Shown here in pieces: positions 1 through 5,669 of a stretch of DNA of 6,932 nucleotides (position 1 is the first letter of the stretch; each line of letters begins with the position of its first letter). The translations under genes were made by a program, and so were the position numbers. Source of the stretch: an uncultured Blautia sp. (GTDB lineage Bacteria > Bacillota > Clostridia > Lachnospirales > Lachnospiraceae); assembly GCA_934358405.1 (NCBI GenBank), contig CAKRKL010000104.1, positions 1-6,932 on the forward strand, in the 5' to 3' direction. Below the pieces are notes generated by a model. That model did not search any database. It was not told where the DNA came from and worked only from the letters and a program-made list of their open reading frames with translations.

Positions 1-46
1 AGCATCCCAATGCAGCAATTCTTTTCCATATTCTGTTTTTGATCAT
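1..46 (-). CDS. 5' end of a leftward gene with an export-signal-like N-terminus (partial)
   Basis: The first 15 codons of a leftward reading frame are visible and read MIKNRIWKRIAALGC before the window edge. The ATG (46-44) is preceded by AAGGGAG at 53-59 with a 6-nt gap, a good ribosome site, which is the main reason to call it a gene. Three or four basic residues followed by the start of a hydrophobic run (IAALG) look like the n-region and start of the h-region of a signal peptide or membrane anchor. Cys15 comes too early to call a lipobox with confidence. A possible promoter lies at 153-181, giving a ~100-nt leader. The function cannot be told from 15 residues. An internal ATG two frames over has no comparable ribosome site. 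Confidence 0.55.
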   Translation of the reverse strand, partial: MIKNRIWKRIAALGC

Positions 47-152
47 ACACTTCTCCCTTTCTTAAACTAAAAAAATAAAAACAAACAGGGTATCCTGCGC
101 CGAACAGGCGCTAAAGAAATTTTTCTGCAGAACGCAGTATTAAGATAAATCC

Positions 153-181
153 ACTTTACCACAAATATTTTTCAATTTCAA
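153..181 (-). promoter_or_regulatory. Possible promoter of the leftward gene at the left edge
   Basis: Read leftward, TTGAAA (181-176), a 17-nt spacer, then TAAAGT (158-153) preceded by TGG, an extended -10. Transcription would start near 146. The ~100-nt leader would contain a small perfect GC hairpin (97-101 with 107-111). The -10 matches consensus at only 4 of 6 positions, so this is tentative. Confidence 0.35.
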
Positions 182-263
182 ACTTTATTTTCATTTCATA
201 TTTTTTCGATTTCTTTAAGATTTGCGACACACTTTCCTCACAAATTACAGATATAATAGCACT

Positions 264-348
264 TGGATAGATGAAAAACCACTCTCTATCTCCCCCCTCA
301 CAAATGTAGGAAACGAGCCATCTGCACTGCGCAGATGGTTTTTCCTTT
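264..348 (+). ncRNA. Candidate small RNA with C-rich patch and its own terminator
   Basis: A perfect TATAAT at 252-257 would start a transcript near 264. A strong intrinsic terminator ends it near 345-350. In between, GATAGA (266-271) can pair with TCTATC (285-290). This is followed by an apparently unpaired run of six C (292-297) inside TCTCCCCCCTCAC, then a linker, then the terminator hairpin. Firmicute sRNAs often use exposed C-rich stretches to cover Shine-Dalgarno sequences, so an antisense-to-RBS role is possible; that role is inference. The weak point is the lack of a recognisable -35 at 16-18 nt from the -10. Alternatives: a leader encoding the 12-codon frame ATG 271 to TAG 307 (MKNHSLSPPSQM, no clear ribosome site), or an attenuated leader of the downstream kinase gene. 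No known riboswitch class was recognised. Confidence 0.4.
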
Positions 349-351
349 TTT
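318..351 (+). terminator. Intrinsic terminator of the candidate small RNA
   Basis: CCATCTGC (318-325) pairs perfectly with GCAGATGG (331-338) around the 5-nt loop ACTGC, followed by TTTTTCCTTTTTT. It works only in the rightward direction, since the other strand has no T-tract after the hairpin. No rightward protein gene precedes it, which is the main evidence for a short non-coding transcript here. Confidence 0.8.
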
Positions 352-378
352 CAGCTTTTCTATATTCCAAAGAATCTA

Positions 379-407
379 TTGCAATTCCAGCCCTTACCTT
401 TTATAAT
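379..407 (+). promoter_or_regulatory. Promoter of the carbamate kinase gene
   Basis: TTGCAA (379-384), an exact 17-nt spacer, then a perfect TATAAT (402-407). Transcription should begin about 414, right at the left flanking duplication of the inserted element. It lies outside the element, so it predates the insertion and presumably drove the kinase gene through a leader of only ~30 nt originally. Confidence 0.75.
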
Positions 408-420
408 GAATATATTATAT

Positions 421-440
421 GATACCAGTGTCGAAAGGTC
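421..440. repeat. Left terminal inverted repeat of the MITE-like element
   Basis: A 20-bp end sequence matching the inverted copy at 602-621 at 17 of 20 positions. The differences fall at repeat positions 5, 6 and 13. It directly abuts the flanking ATTATAT at 414-420. Confidence 0.75.
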
Positions 441-601
441 AAAAAGCTGTTCGTGCTTGCACGATAAGGCTTTTGAACTTGGGACACGCCAAATATGAGA
501 AAGTAGCGATTTACGTAGTAAATCAGCGGATTTCGAATATTTGGAGGATTGCGGGAGCAGCCTAGCTGCGTAGCAATCCGGGAATCAAATGAGTGGCAAA
601 A

Positions 602-621
602 GACCTTTTGACACTCATATC
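602..621. repeat. Right terminal inverted repeat of the MITE-like element
   Basis: GACCTTTTGACACTCATATC, the inverted partner of 421-440, abutting ATTATAT at 622-628. It contains an outward-facing TTGACA (608-613), a perfect -35 hexamer. No suitable -10 lies 16-18 bp beyond it at this site. Confidence 0.75.
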
Positions 622-639
622 ATTATATTTGACAGAAAC

Positions 640-643
640 GAGG
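640..643 (+). promoter_or_regulatory. Ribosome binding site that fixes the carbamate kinase start at 652
   Basis: GAGG lies 8 nt before the ATG at 652 and outside the inserted element. The in-frame ATG at 589 lies within the element and would add 21 residues absent from the kinase family, so 652 is preferred. Confidence 0.6.
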
Positions 644-651
644 TATCTCCT

Positions 652-1584
652 ATGAGTGAAAAAATCGTAGTAGTTGCATTAGGCCACAGAGCTCTGGGTA
701 CAACACTTCCTGAGCAGAAAACCGCTACTCAGACTGCAGCAAAAGCAATAGCTGATCTTGTGGAAGATGGGGCAAAGGTAGTGATTTCCCACAGCAATGG
801 TCCACAGATCGGTATGATTCACACTGCAATGAATGAATTTGGAAAGGCTCATCCGGATTACACATTTGCTCCTATGTCTGTATGCTCTGCAATGAGTCAG
901 GGATATATTGGATATGACCTTCAGAATGCAATCCGTACAGAGTTTATCAAACGCGGAATTTACAAGCCTGTTGCTACTGTTCTTACACAGACTGTAATTG
1001 ATCCTTATGACGATGCATTTGCAGATCCGGAGAAGATCATCGGACGTGTGCTTACAGAGGAAGAAGCTGAAGCTGAAGAGGAGAAAGGCAATTTTGTTAC
1101 CCGTCTTCCTGAAGGTGGTTACAGACGTATTGTTGCTGCTCCTAAGCCGCAGAAGATCGTAGAAATTGAAACTGTACGCGCACTTCTTAATGCCGATCAG
1201 GTAGTGATCGCAGCCGGCGGCGGCGGTATCCCGGTTCTTGAGCAGGGCATCAATCTTCATGGTGCCAGCGCCATTATTGAGAAGGATCTTGCAGCAGGGC
1301 TTCTTGCAGAAGAGCTGAACGCAGACACACTTCTGATTCTCACCAGTGTAGAGAATGTAAGCCTGAATCTCGGAAAGGCAGACGAGCAGAAGCTTGGTCC
1401 GGTCTCTGCTGCAGATGCCAAGAAATACATAGAAGAGAAACAGTTTGCTTCCGGTTCTATGCTTCCGAAGATTGAAGCAGGTCTCTCCTTTATCGAAAAA
1501 GGCCAGGGACGTGCTGCTGTTATTACAGATATCGCTCATGCTAAAGAAGGATACGAAGAGAAAGCAGGAACCATTATTCGATAA
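652..1584 (+). CDS. arcC: Carbamate kinase (YqeA-like)
   Basis: A 310-residue cytoplasmic kinase of the amino-acid-kinase fold, interconverting carbamoyl phosphate + ADP with carbamate + ATP. The length is typical of the family. Visible motifs: SHSNGPQ at 46-52, MSQGYIGYDLQNA at 81-93, PEKIIG with Lys128, GGGGIPV at 189-195, EKD with Lys211-Asp212, and SMLPK with Lys273. The three lysines and the aspartate correspond to the catalytic and binding residues known from the family. The SVCSAMSQGYIGYDLQNA region resembles the E. coli YqeA branch more than arginine-pathway ArcC. Oddity: the N-terminal loop, usually ALGGNAL, reads ALGHRAL (Gly11-His12-Arg13), replacing the conserved Gly and Asn; SHSNG likewise replaces the usual HGNG. 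It stands alone, with no arginine deiminase or ornithine carbamoyltransferase gene nearby. It is transcribed from 379-407 through the inserted element and ends at the terminator at 1611-1672. Confidence 0.9.
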   Translation: MSEKIVVVALGHRALGTTLPEQKTATQTAAKAIADLVEDGAKVVISHSNGPQIGMIHTAMNEFGKAHPDYTFAPMSVCSAMSQGYIGYDLQNAIRTEFIKRGIYKPVATVLTQTVIDPYDDAFADPEKIIGRVLTEEEAEAEEEKGNFVTRLPEGGYRRIVAAPKPQKIVEIETVRALLNADQVVIAAGGGGIPVLEQGINLHGASAIIEKDLAAGLLAEELNADTLLILTSVENVSLNLGKADEQKLGPVSAADAKKYIEEKQFASGSMLPKIEAGLSFIEKGQGRAAVITDIAHAKEGYEEKAGTIIR

Positions 1585-1610
1585 TCAGGCCTTACTCTGA
1601 CAACTAAATA

Positions 1611-1672
1611 AAACCTTACGTTCTCAGCTGTTTTTCATCTTCTAGCAGCTTTGAACGTAAGGTTTTTAATTT
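1611..1672. terminator. Strong, probably bidirectional terminator between convergent genes
   Basis: AAACCTTACGTTC (1611-1623) pairs perfectly over 13 bp with 1653-1665. An inner AGCTG/CAGCT stem (1626-1630 with 1646-1650) sits in the loop. TTTTTAATTTTT follows rightward for the kinase mRNA. Leftward, TTTTATTTAG follows, so it can also stop the convergent zinc-ribbon gene. Confidence 0.85.
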
Positions 1673-1702
1673 TTCTGTTCGGAGTGCGCAGTATTCCTGC
1701 TT

Positions 1703-1746
1703 GAGCGTGTTTGAAAAAGGTTCTGGAGCGTGTTTGAAACACGCTC
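1703..1746. repeat. 14-bp direct repeat, one copy forming a hairpin at a stop codon
   Basis: GAGCGTGTTTGAAA occurs at 1703-1716 and again at 1726-1739. The second copy forms an 8-bp hairpin (1726-1733 with 1739-1746) that begins with the first base of the leftward gene's TAG stop codon. In the leftward mRNA a T5 run follows 7 nt after the stem, so it is at best a weak terminator. The 10-mer GTGTTTGAAA also occurs once on the other strand near 5654-5663. Confidence 0.5.
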
Positions 1747-2498
1747 TAGTTCTCATGCAAAGTCAGCTGTAACGTTGCATCCTTCGGATCTGCACTGATT
1801 ACCTGAAGTATATCTCCTTCATTTAATGTAATTCTGCACTCTTCATCCTCTGCCACTGACAGCCTTCCGCTTTCTCCGTTACTTCCCTGAATGGTAAAAT
1901 ATATGATACCCACATCGCAGGATGCCGTATAGTATCCGGCTCCGACACTATCAATTACAAGCGTATCTCCCATCTTCACCGCATAGGATTCCCCCGTCAT
2001 CCCAATGCCGGTGTTATTAACTTCCTCCATAACACTCTCCTGAATGCTGTCTTTTAAACCAGGAACACCTGTAAAGACAATAATTGCTAAAATAAGCCAC
2101 CTGAGCCAGTGCTTTTTCTTTTTTGCAGGAGTCTTGGCATAAACGGTGCTCTTGTTTCCACCATTTCCTGCAGCTCCTGTCCGCACATTTGCCTTATACA
2201 TCCCCGGATTTCCCGGCTTGTTATTTCCTGATGGCTTCTTATCCCCAAGTGGTCTGTTATTCCCTGATGGCTTCTTATCCCCCAGTGATCTGTTATTCCC
2301 TGACGGCTTCTTATCCCCAAGAGGAATCTCGTCCTGCCGCATCATTGCCCGCGCCCTGCTGGTAGCATGGCGATAATGGTCACTTCTGTTCTCGTTTAAA
2401 TGATACAGCAGCTCATCATTTCTATAAGGCATTCCGCACAGCTTGCATCTGCCATTTACAACAGGTGCATCGCAGATCTGACATCGTTTTCTCTCCAT
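1746..2498 (-). CDS. Zinc-ribbon, single-pass membrane protein with tandem repeats; function unknown
   Basis: A 250-residue protein of unknown function. Domains in order: a zinc ribbon with Cys6-x2-Cys9 and Cys18-x2-Cys21; a basic segment; three 12-residue repeats of the form (P/S)LGDKKPSGNN(R/K) at 59-94; a Gly/Asn-rich basic linker; KKKK at 126-129; one hydrophobic segment at about 131-147; then a ~100-residue acidic, probably beta-rich domain with two cysteines (194, 221). By the positive-inside rule the zinc ribbon and repeats should be cytoplasmic and the C-terminal domain outside. The start at 2498 is chosen for GGGAGG at 2505-2510, 6 nt upstream. A longer frame beginning at 2534 would start within a few bases of the predicted transcription start and lacks a ribosome site. 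Such zinc-ribbon-plus-anchor proteins are often sensors or envelope proteins, but nothing here fixes a role. Confidence 0.8.
   Translation of the reverse strand: MERKRCQICDAPVVNGRCKLCGMPYRNDELLYHLNENRSDHYRHATSRARAMMRQDEIPLGDKKPSGNNRSLGDKKPSGNNRPLGDKKPSGNNKPGNPGMYKANVRTGAAGNGGNKSTVYAKTPAKKKKHWLRWLILAIIVFTGVPGLKDSIQESVMEEVNNTGIGMTGESYAVKMGDTLVIDSVGAGYYTASCDVGIIYFTIQGSNGESGRLSVAEDEECRITLNEGDILQVISADPKDATLQLTLHEN
2217..2324. repeat. Three in-frame 36-bp tandem repeats
   Basis: Three consecutive 36-bp units inside the zinc-ribbon gene encode residues 59-70, 71-82 and 83-94. The units differ at only a few positions, such as AAGT/CAGT/AAGA at unit ends and GATGG versus GACGG. The period is a multiple of three, so unit gain or loss would keep the frame and change the length of a basic, flexible spacer. 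Confidence 0.85.
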
Positions 2499-2504
2499 AA
2501 AAAA

Positions 2505-2510
2505 CCTCCC
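2505..2510 (-). promoter_or_regulatory. Ribosome binding site of the zinc-ribbon gene
   Basis: GGGAGG on the leftward strand, 6 nt before the ATG at 2498. It decides this start over the upstream ATG at 2534. Confidence 0.75.
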
Positions 2511-2543
2511 ATATCCTTTGAATCCCCTGGACATCTTTTCTTT

Positions 2544-2572
2544 ATTGTATCTTTTTTGTATATTTCTTGCAA
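2544..2572 (-). promoter_or_regulatory. Promoter of the zinc-ribbon gene
   Basis: Leftward TTGCAA (2572-2567), a 17-nt spacer, and TACAAT (2549-2544). Transcription should start near 2537. Its -35 box is only 8 bp from the -35 of the rightward asnA promoter. Confidence 0.65.
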
Positions 2573-2580
2573 GGTGTAAA

Positions 2581-2609
2581 TTGCCAACTGGAAAAATACC
2601 TGTTATAAT
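2581..2609 (+). promoter_or_regulatory. Promoter of the asnA-CBS operon
   Basis: TTGCCA (2581-2586), a 17-nt spacer, and a perfect TATAAT (2604-2609) with TGT before it (extended -10). Transcription should start near 2616, leaving a ~60-nt leader. That leader can form one small stem, GAGCAT with ATGCTC (2632-2637 with 2644-2649). No T-tract follows, so there is no sign of attenuation. Confidence 0.8.
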
Positions 2610-2675
2610 AGACCAAGATTAGAGTCAGTTTGAGCATTCAGACATGCTCTGTCAAAATAAACAAGGAGGATTCCC

Positions 2676-3683
2676 ATGGAACAATTAAAAATTCCTATGG
2701 GCTATCATGCAGATCTTAATCTTCATGATACTCAGGTAGCAATTAAAACCGTTAAAGACTTTTTCCAGCAGACACTTGCCCAGAAGCTGAATCTTCTGCG
2801 TGTTTCCGCACCTATATTTGTAGACCCAAGCTCCGGCCTCAACGACAACTTAAATGGCGTAGAACGCCCGGTAAGCTTCGATATCAAAGATATGGAGGGT
2901 AATGCAGAAATTGTACATTCCCTTGCCAAATGGAAAAGATATGCGCTGAAGAAATACGGATTTGCCCAGGGCGAAGGCTTATACACTGATATGGTTGCCA
3001 TCCGCCGTGACGAGGATGTGGACAATATTCATTCCATCTATGTGGACCAGTGGGACTGGGAGAAGATCATCTCTAAAGAAGAGAGAAATGTGGAAACTCT
3101 GATCAATACTGTTCGTTCCATTTACAGTGTTCTTCGAAAAACTGAAAAGTACATGGCTGTACAGTATGATTACATAGAAGAGATCCTTCCAAGAGAGATC
3201 GCCTTCGTTTCCACAGAGGAACTTGTGGATATGTATCCGGACCTTACTCCTAAGGAAAGAGAATACAAGATTGTCAAAGAAAAAGGAGCCGTTTTCCTTA
3301 TGCAGGTTGGCAAAAAGCTGACTAACGGAGAGCGTCACGACGGACGTGCTCCTGACTATGATGACTGGGAATTAAATGGAGATATTCTTGTATACTATCC
3401 GGTACTGGACATTGCCCTGGAGCTTTCCTCCATGGGTATCCGTGTAGACGAAACAGCACTTGACAGACAGCTTACAGAAGCAGGATGTGATGAGAGAAGA
3501 GAACTTCCATTCCAGAAGGCAATCCTGAACAAGGAGCTTCCATATACGATTGGCGGCGGTATCGGACAGTCCCGTATCTGTATGTTCTTCCTGCGCAAGG
3601 CTCACATTGGTGAGGTTCATGTTTCCCTGTGGCCGCAAAAGATGCAGGAGGAAGCAGCAAAGAATGGTATTCCGCTTCTGTAA
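2676..3683 (+). CDS. asnA: Aspartate-ammonia ligase (ammonia-dependent asparagine synthetase A)
   Basis: A 335-residue cytoplasmic enzyme forming asparagine from aspartate, ammonia and ATP through an aspartyl-adenylate; its fold is related to class II aminoacyl-tRNA synthetases. The length matches the ~330 residues of the family. Visible signatures: SAPIF and SGLNDNLNG-ERPVSFD at about 44-69, HSLAKWKR at 81-88, the motif-2-like MVAIRRDED and HSIYVDQWDWEK at about 106-130, LTNGERHDGRAPDYDDW in the middle, and GGGIGQSR (293-300) followed by HIGEVH-SLWP near the end. AGGAGG at 2664-2669 lies 6 nt before the ATG. It is first in an operon with the CBS-pair gene, which starts 26 nt after its stop. 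No frameshift or missing motif was seen. Confidence 0.95.
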   Translation: MEQLKIPMGYHADLNLHDTQVAIKTVKDFFQQTLAQKLNLLRVSAPIFVDPSSGLNDNLNGVERPVSFDIKDMEGNAEIVHSLAKWKRYALKKYGFAQGEGLYTDMVAIRRDEDVDNIHSIYVDQWDWEKIISKEERNVETLINTVRSIYSVLRKTEKYMAVQYDYIEEILPREIAFVSTEELVDMYPDLTPKEREYKIVKEKGAVFLMQVGKKLTNGERHDGRAPDYDDWELNGDILVYYPVLDIALELSSMGIRVDETALDRQLTEAGCDERRELPFQKAILNKELPYTIGGGIGQSRICMFFLRKAHIGEVHVSLWPQKMQEEAAKNGIPLL

Positions 3684-3698
3684 ATCCAGTAACGAAAC

Positions 3699-3703
3699 GA
3701 GGG
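3699..3703 (+). promoter_or_regulatory. Ribosome binding site supporting a TTG start for the CBS-pair gene
   Basis: GAGGG lies 6 nt before TTG at 3710. It supports that start over an in-frame ATG at 3629, which is buried in the end of asnA. Confidence 0.6.
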
Positions 3704-3709
3704 ATTAAA

Positions 3710-4120
3710 TTGAATATACTTTTTTTCCTAACACCGAAAAATGATGTTGCCTACATTTTTGAGAATGAAACGCTCCGTCAGACTGTTGAGAAAATGGAAC
3801 ACCGCAAATTTTCCTGTATTCCCATTCTGAATCCGGATGGTAAATATGTAGGAACTATTTCTGAAGGAGATCTTCTCTGGGGCATGAAGAACCTGAACAT
3901 TACAGATATGAAAAGTGCCGAGGACATCCCTGTTATGGCCATCCAGCGCAGAGCCACCTACAAGCCTGTTCATGTTGACTGTGATATGGAGGATCTTCTG
4001 GACCGTGCCATCAACCAGAACTTTGTTCCGGTTATTGATGACCAGGATCATTTTATCGGAATTGTAACACGTAAAGAGATCATTAAATACTGTTACAAAG
4101 AAATGAAGAAAAATGCCTGA
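3710..4120 (+). CDS. Stand-alone CBS-pair protein
   Basis: A 136-residue cytoplasmic protein made of two CBS domains and nothing else: CBS1 about 8-60 (FSCIPILN-DGKYVGTISEGDLLW) and CBS2 about 75-130 (FVPVIDDQDHFIGIVTRKEII). CBS pairs form dimers that usually sense adenine nucleotides. Size and layout resemble the small stand-alone CBS proteins of Firmicutes, some of which (DarB/CbpB type) bind cyclic di-AMP; that ligand is only a possibility here. The start is TTG at 3710 with GAGGG upstream. The 27-residue longer frame from 3629 overlaps asnA and its extra residues do not look like a CBS protein. Co-transcription with asnA suggests a link between nucleotide or energy status and ammonia or asparagine metabolism. 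The unit ends at the terminator at 4130-4180. Confidence 0.85.
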   Translation: MNILFFLTPKNDVAYIFENETLRQTVEKMEHRKFSCIPILNPDGKYVGTISEGDLLWGMKNLNITDMKSAEDIPVMAIQRRATYKPVHVDCDMEDLLDRAINQNFVPVIDDQDHFIGIVTRKEIIKYCYKEMKKNA

Positions 4121-4129
4121 ATAAAATTA

Positions 4130-4180
4130 CGGCAGTCACACATCTTCCAATTCCATGTGGATGTGCGGCTGCCGCTTTTT
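4130..4180. terminator. Convergent terminator of the asnA-CBS operon and the ABC importer operon
   Basis: CGGCAG (4130-4135) pairs with CTGCCG (4169-4174) and CACATC (4139-4144) with GATGTG (4160-4165), followed by CTTTTT rightward. Leftward the outer stem is followed by TAATTTTATT, a weaker T-rich tail. Both operons end within 12 bp of it. Confidence 0.8.
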
Positions 4181-4190
4181 ATTGTATTTT

Positions 4191-4937
4191 TTAAAGCACC
4201 TTAGACAAAAATTCTTTCAGACGTGGATTTTTGGGAGCTTCAAAAAATTCTTTTGGAGAATTCTGCTCCTGAATCTTACCGTCATCAATGAAAATAACCC
4301 GTGTTGCTACCTCGCGGGCAAATCCCATCTCATGAGTAACTACAACCATGGTCATACCGCTTCGGGCAAGTTCCTTCATCAGCTCCAGAACCTCTCCTAC
4401 CATTTCCGGATCCAGTGCAGAGGTAGGTTCATCAAACAGCATTACATCCGGGTTCATTGCAAGTGCTCTTGCAATGGCGATACGCTGCTTTTGTCCACCG
4501 GAAAGCATTTCCGGATAAACATTCGCTTTATCAGGAAGTCCTACTCTTGCAAGAAGCTCGTCTGCACGGCTTGAAGCTTGCTCCTTTGTCATCAGCTTCA
4601 GGGCAACCGGCGCCATCATAATGTTCTGCTTTACAGTTTTATGGGGAAACAGATTGAACTGCTGGAAAACCATTCCAATTTTCTGACGATGGCGGTTAAT
4701 ATCTACCTTCGGATCTGTAATATCTGTTCCCTCGAACAGAATTTTACCGCCTGTAGGCTTCTCCAAAAGATTCAGGGAACGAAGGAAGGTGGATTTACCG
4801 GAGCCTGAAGGTCCGATAATGGCAACAACCTCGCCCTGACAGATGTCTGTGGAAATTCCATCCAATACCTGGTTTGATCCAAATGCTTTCTTCAGATCCT
4901 GTACCTGGATCAAAACTTTGCTCTTATCAACGCTCAC
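4191..4937 (-). CDS. Polar amino acid ABC importer, ATPase subunit
   Basis: A 248-residue ATPase of the GlnQ/HisP/ArtP group that powers the importer from the cytoplasmic face. It has a full set of motifs: Walker [10 protein letters not shown] (42-50), Q-loop with FQQFNLFPH (91-99), signature LSGGQKQR (145-152), Walker B VMLFDEP (165-171), D-loop SALD (173-176) and His202. FQQFNLFPH and the short length without an added C-terminal domain are typical of polar amino acid importers. It is the last gene of the operon. The GTG start at 4937 overlaps the permease end by 11 bp, and AGGAG at 4953-4949 lies 11 nt upstream, a rather long gap, which suggests translational coupling to the permease. The substrate cannot be read from this subunit. 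Confidence 0.93.
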   Translation of the reverse strand: MSVDKSKVLIQVQDLKKAFGSNQVLDGISTDICQGEVVAIIGPSGSGKSTFLRSLNLLEKPTGGKILFEGTDITDPKVDINRHRQKIGMVFQQFNLFPHKTVKQNIMMAPVALKLMTKEQASSRADELLARVGLPDKANVYPEMLSGGQKQRIAIARALAMNPDVMLFDEPTSALDPEMVGEVLELMKELARSGMTMVVVTHEMGFAREVATRVIFIDDGKIQEQNSPKEFFEAPKNPRLKEFLSKVL

Positions 4938-5619
4938 TGGTTCTCAGTCTCCTCTCCAGTTTATTCATAAAGAAGGTCAGTACCATAACCACGATCAGGT
5001 AAATTGCAGCTGCTGCCAGAAGTGGCATAAATGCATTATAGGTACGACTCTGAATTAACATAGCACCCTTGGTCAGATCCATCATACCGATGTAACCGAT
5101 AATGGAAGTCTCCTTGATCAGCACAATAAATTCATTTACCAGTGCCGGAAGTACATTCTTAAACGCCTGCGGAATAATGATCAGACGCATAGTCTGGGTA
5201 AAATCAAGTCCAAGGCTTCGTCCTGCCTCTGTCTGTCCCTGATCAATGGACATGATTCCGGAACGCACGATTTCTGCTACATATGCACCGGAGTTGATAC
5301 CAAACGCCAGACTTCCTACCAGAATTTCATTTACGCTGACAGAACCAAATACAACAAAGTTCATGATCAGCAGCTGAATTACTGTAGGAGTTCCACGGAT
5401 CACAGTCAGATAAACCTGACAGATTGCGTTTGCAATCTTAAAATTCCCGGATTTATCATGGGAAGAACGGATAATTGCAACAAGAAAGCCGATGCAGATA
5501 CCAATCAGCAGCGCAAATACGGTGATGATCATAGTATTTTTCAGACCATCCAGCAGCCAGGTATATCTGTCATCTTTTATAAAGTTGATATAAAAATCGT
5601 GTCCAAATTTTTCAAACAT
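4927..5619 (-). CDS. Polar amino acid ABC importer, permease subunit
   Basis: A 230-residue inner-membrane permease of the HisM/GlnP family. Hydrophobic segments are at about 28-50, 78-92, 97-118, 150-170 and 196-220. Family signatures are present: RGTP at 75-78, [13 protein letters not shown] at about 110-122, and the EAA loop EAGRSLGL at 131-138, which docks on the ATPase. There is only one permease gene, so the channel is probably a homodimer. AAGGGA lies 6 nt upstream of the ATG at 5619. The gap of 167 nt from the binding-protein gene is long for an operon and holds a hairpin. Confidence 0.93.
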   Translation of the reverse strand: MFEKFGHDFYINFIKDDRYTWLLDGLKNTMIITVFALLIGICIGFLVAIIRSSHDKSGNFKIANAICQVYLTVIRGTPTVIQLLIMNFVVFGSVSVNEILVGSLAFGINSGAYVAEIVRSGIMSIDQGQTEAGRSLGLDFTQTMRLIIIPQAFKNVLPALVNEFIVLIKETSIIGYIGMMDLTKGAMLIQSRTYNAFMPLLAAAAIYLIVVMVLTFFMNKLERRLRTSER

Positions 5620-5669
5620 ATTTTTTCCCTTTTACCTTAACAGAATTCATAGCTTTCAAACACATTCTA

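Larger units (their letters stand above)
414..628. mobile_element. Miniature inverted-repeat element (MITE-like), 201 bp, with 7-bp target duplication
   Basis: The element proper is 421-621. Its left end GATACCAGTGTCGAAAGGTC (421-440) matches the reverse complement of its right end (602-621) at 17 of 20 positions. Immediately outside both ends lies the identical 7-mer ATTATAT (414-420 and 622-628), as expected for a target-site duplication. There is no transposase inside, so it would have to be mobilised in trans. The interior is highly folded: CGTG/CACG (452-455 with 460-463), CCAAATAT/ATATTTGG (489-496 with 537-544), GATTTAC/GTAAATC (508-514 with 518-524), and GGATTGC/GCAATCC (546-552 with 573-579) enclosing GCAGC/GCTGC (557-561 with 565-569). 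It sits between the kinase promoter and ribosome site. The family was not recognised; AT-rich flanks make the duplication somewhat less certain than the inverted repeats. Confidence 0.75.

Noticed and set aside
222..422. 66-codon rightward open frame upstream of the kinase gene
   Set aside because: It runs through the terminator at 318-351 and the promoter at 379-407, has no ribosome site, and its composition does not look coding.
608..634. Outward promoter at the right end of the inserted element (TTGACA at 608-613 and again at 629-634)
   Set aside because: No acceptable -10 lies 16-18 bp downstream of either hexamer before the start codon.
679..1539. 286-codon leftward open frame opposite the carbamate kinase gene
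   Set aside because: It is the antisense shadow of a clear kinase gene; the protein is rich in Cys, Ser and Leu with no recognisable domain.
2217..2324. CRISPR-like array, because of three 36-bp repeats
   Set aside because: The units are contiguous without spacers and keep the reading frame of the zinc-ribbon gene.
2123..2376. Rightward open frames with repeated FPDGFLSP-like peptides
   Set aside because: They mirror the 36-bp repeats of the leftward zinc-ribbon gene and lack ribosome sites or promoters.
2616..2675. Riboswitch or attenuator in the asnA leader
   Set aside because: Only a 6-bp stem without a T-tract is present, and the leader is too short for known amino-acid-sensing leaders.
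3629..3709. ATG at 3629 as the start of the CBS-pair protein
   Set aside because: It lies inside the end of asnA without a ribosome site; TTG at 3710 has GAGGG 6 nt upstream and begins at the family-like NILFFLTPKND.
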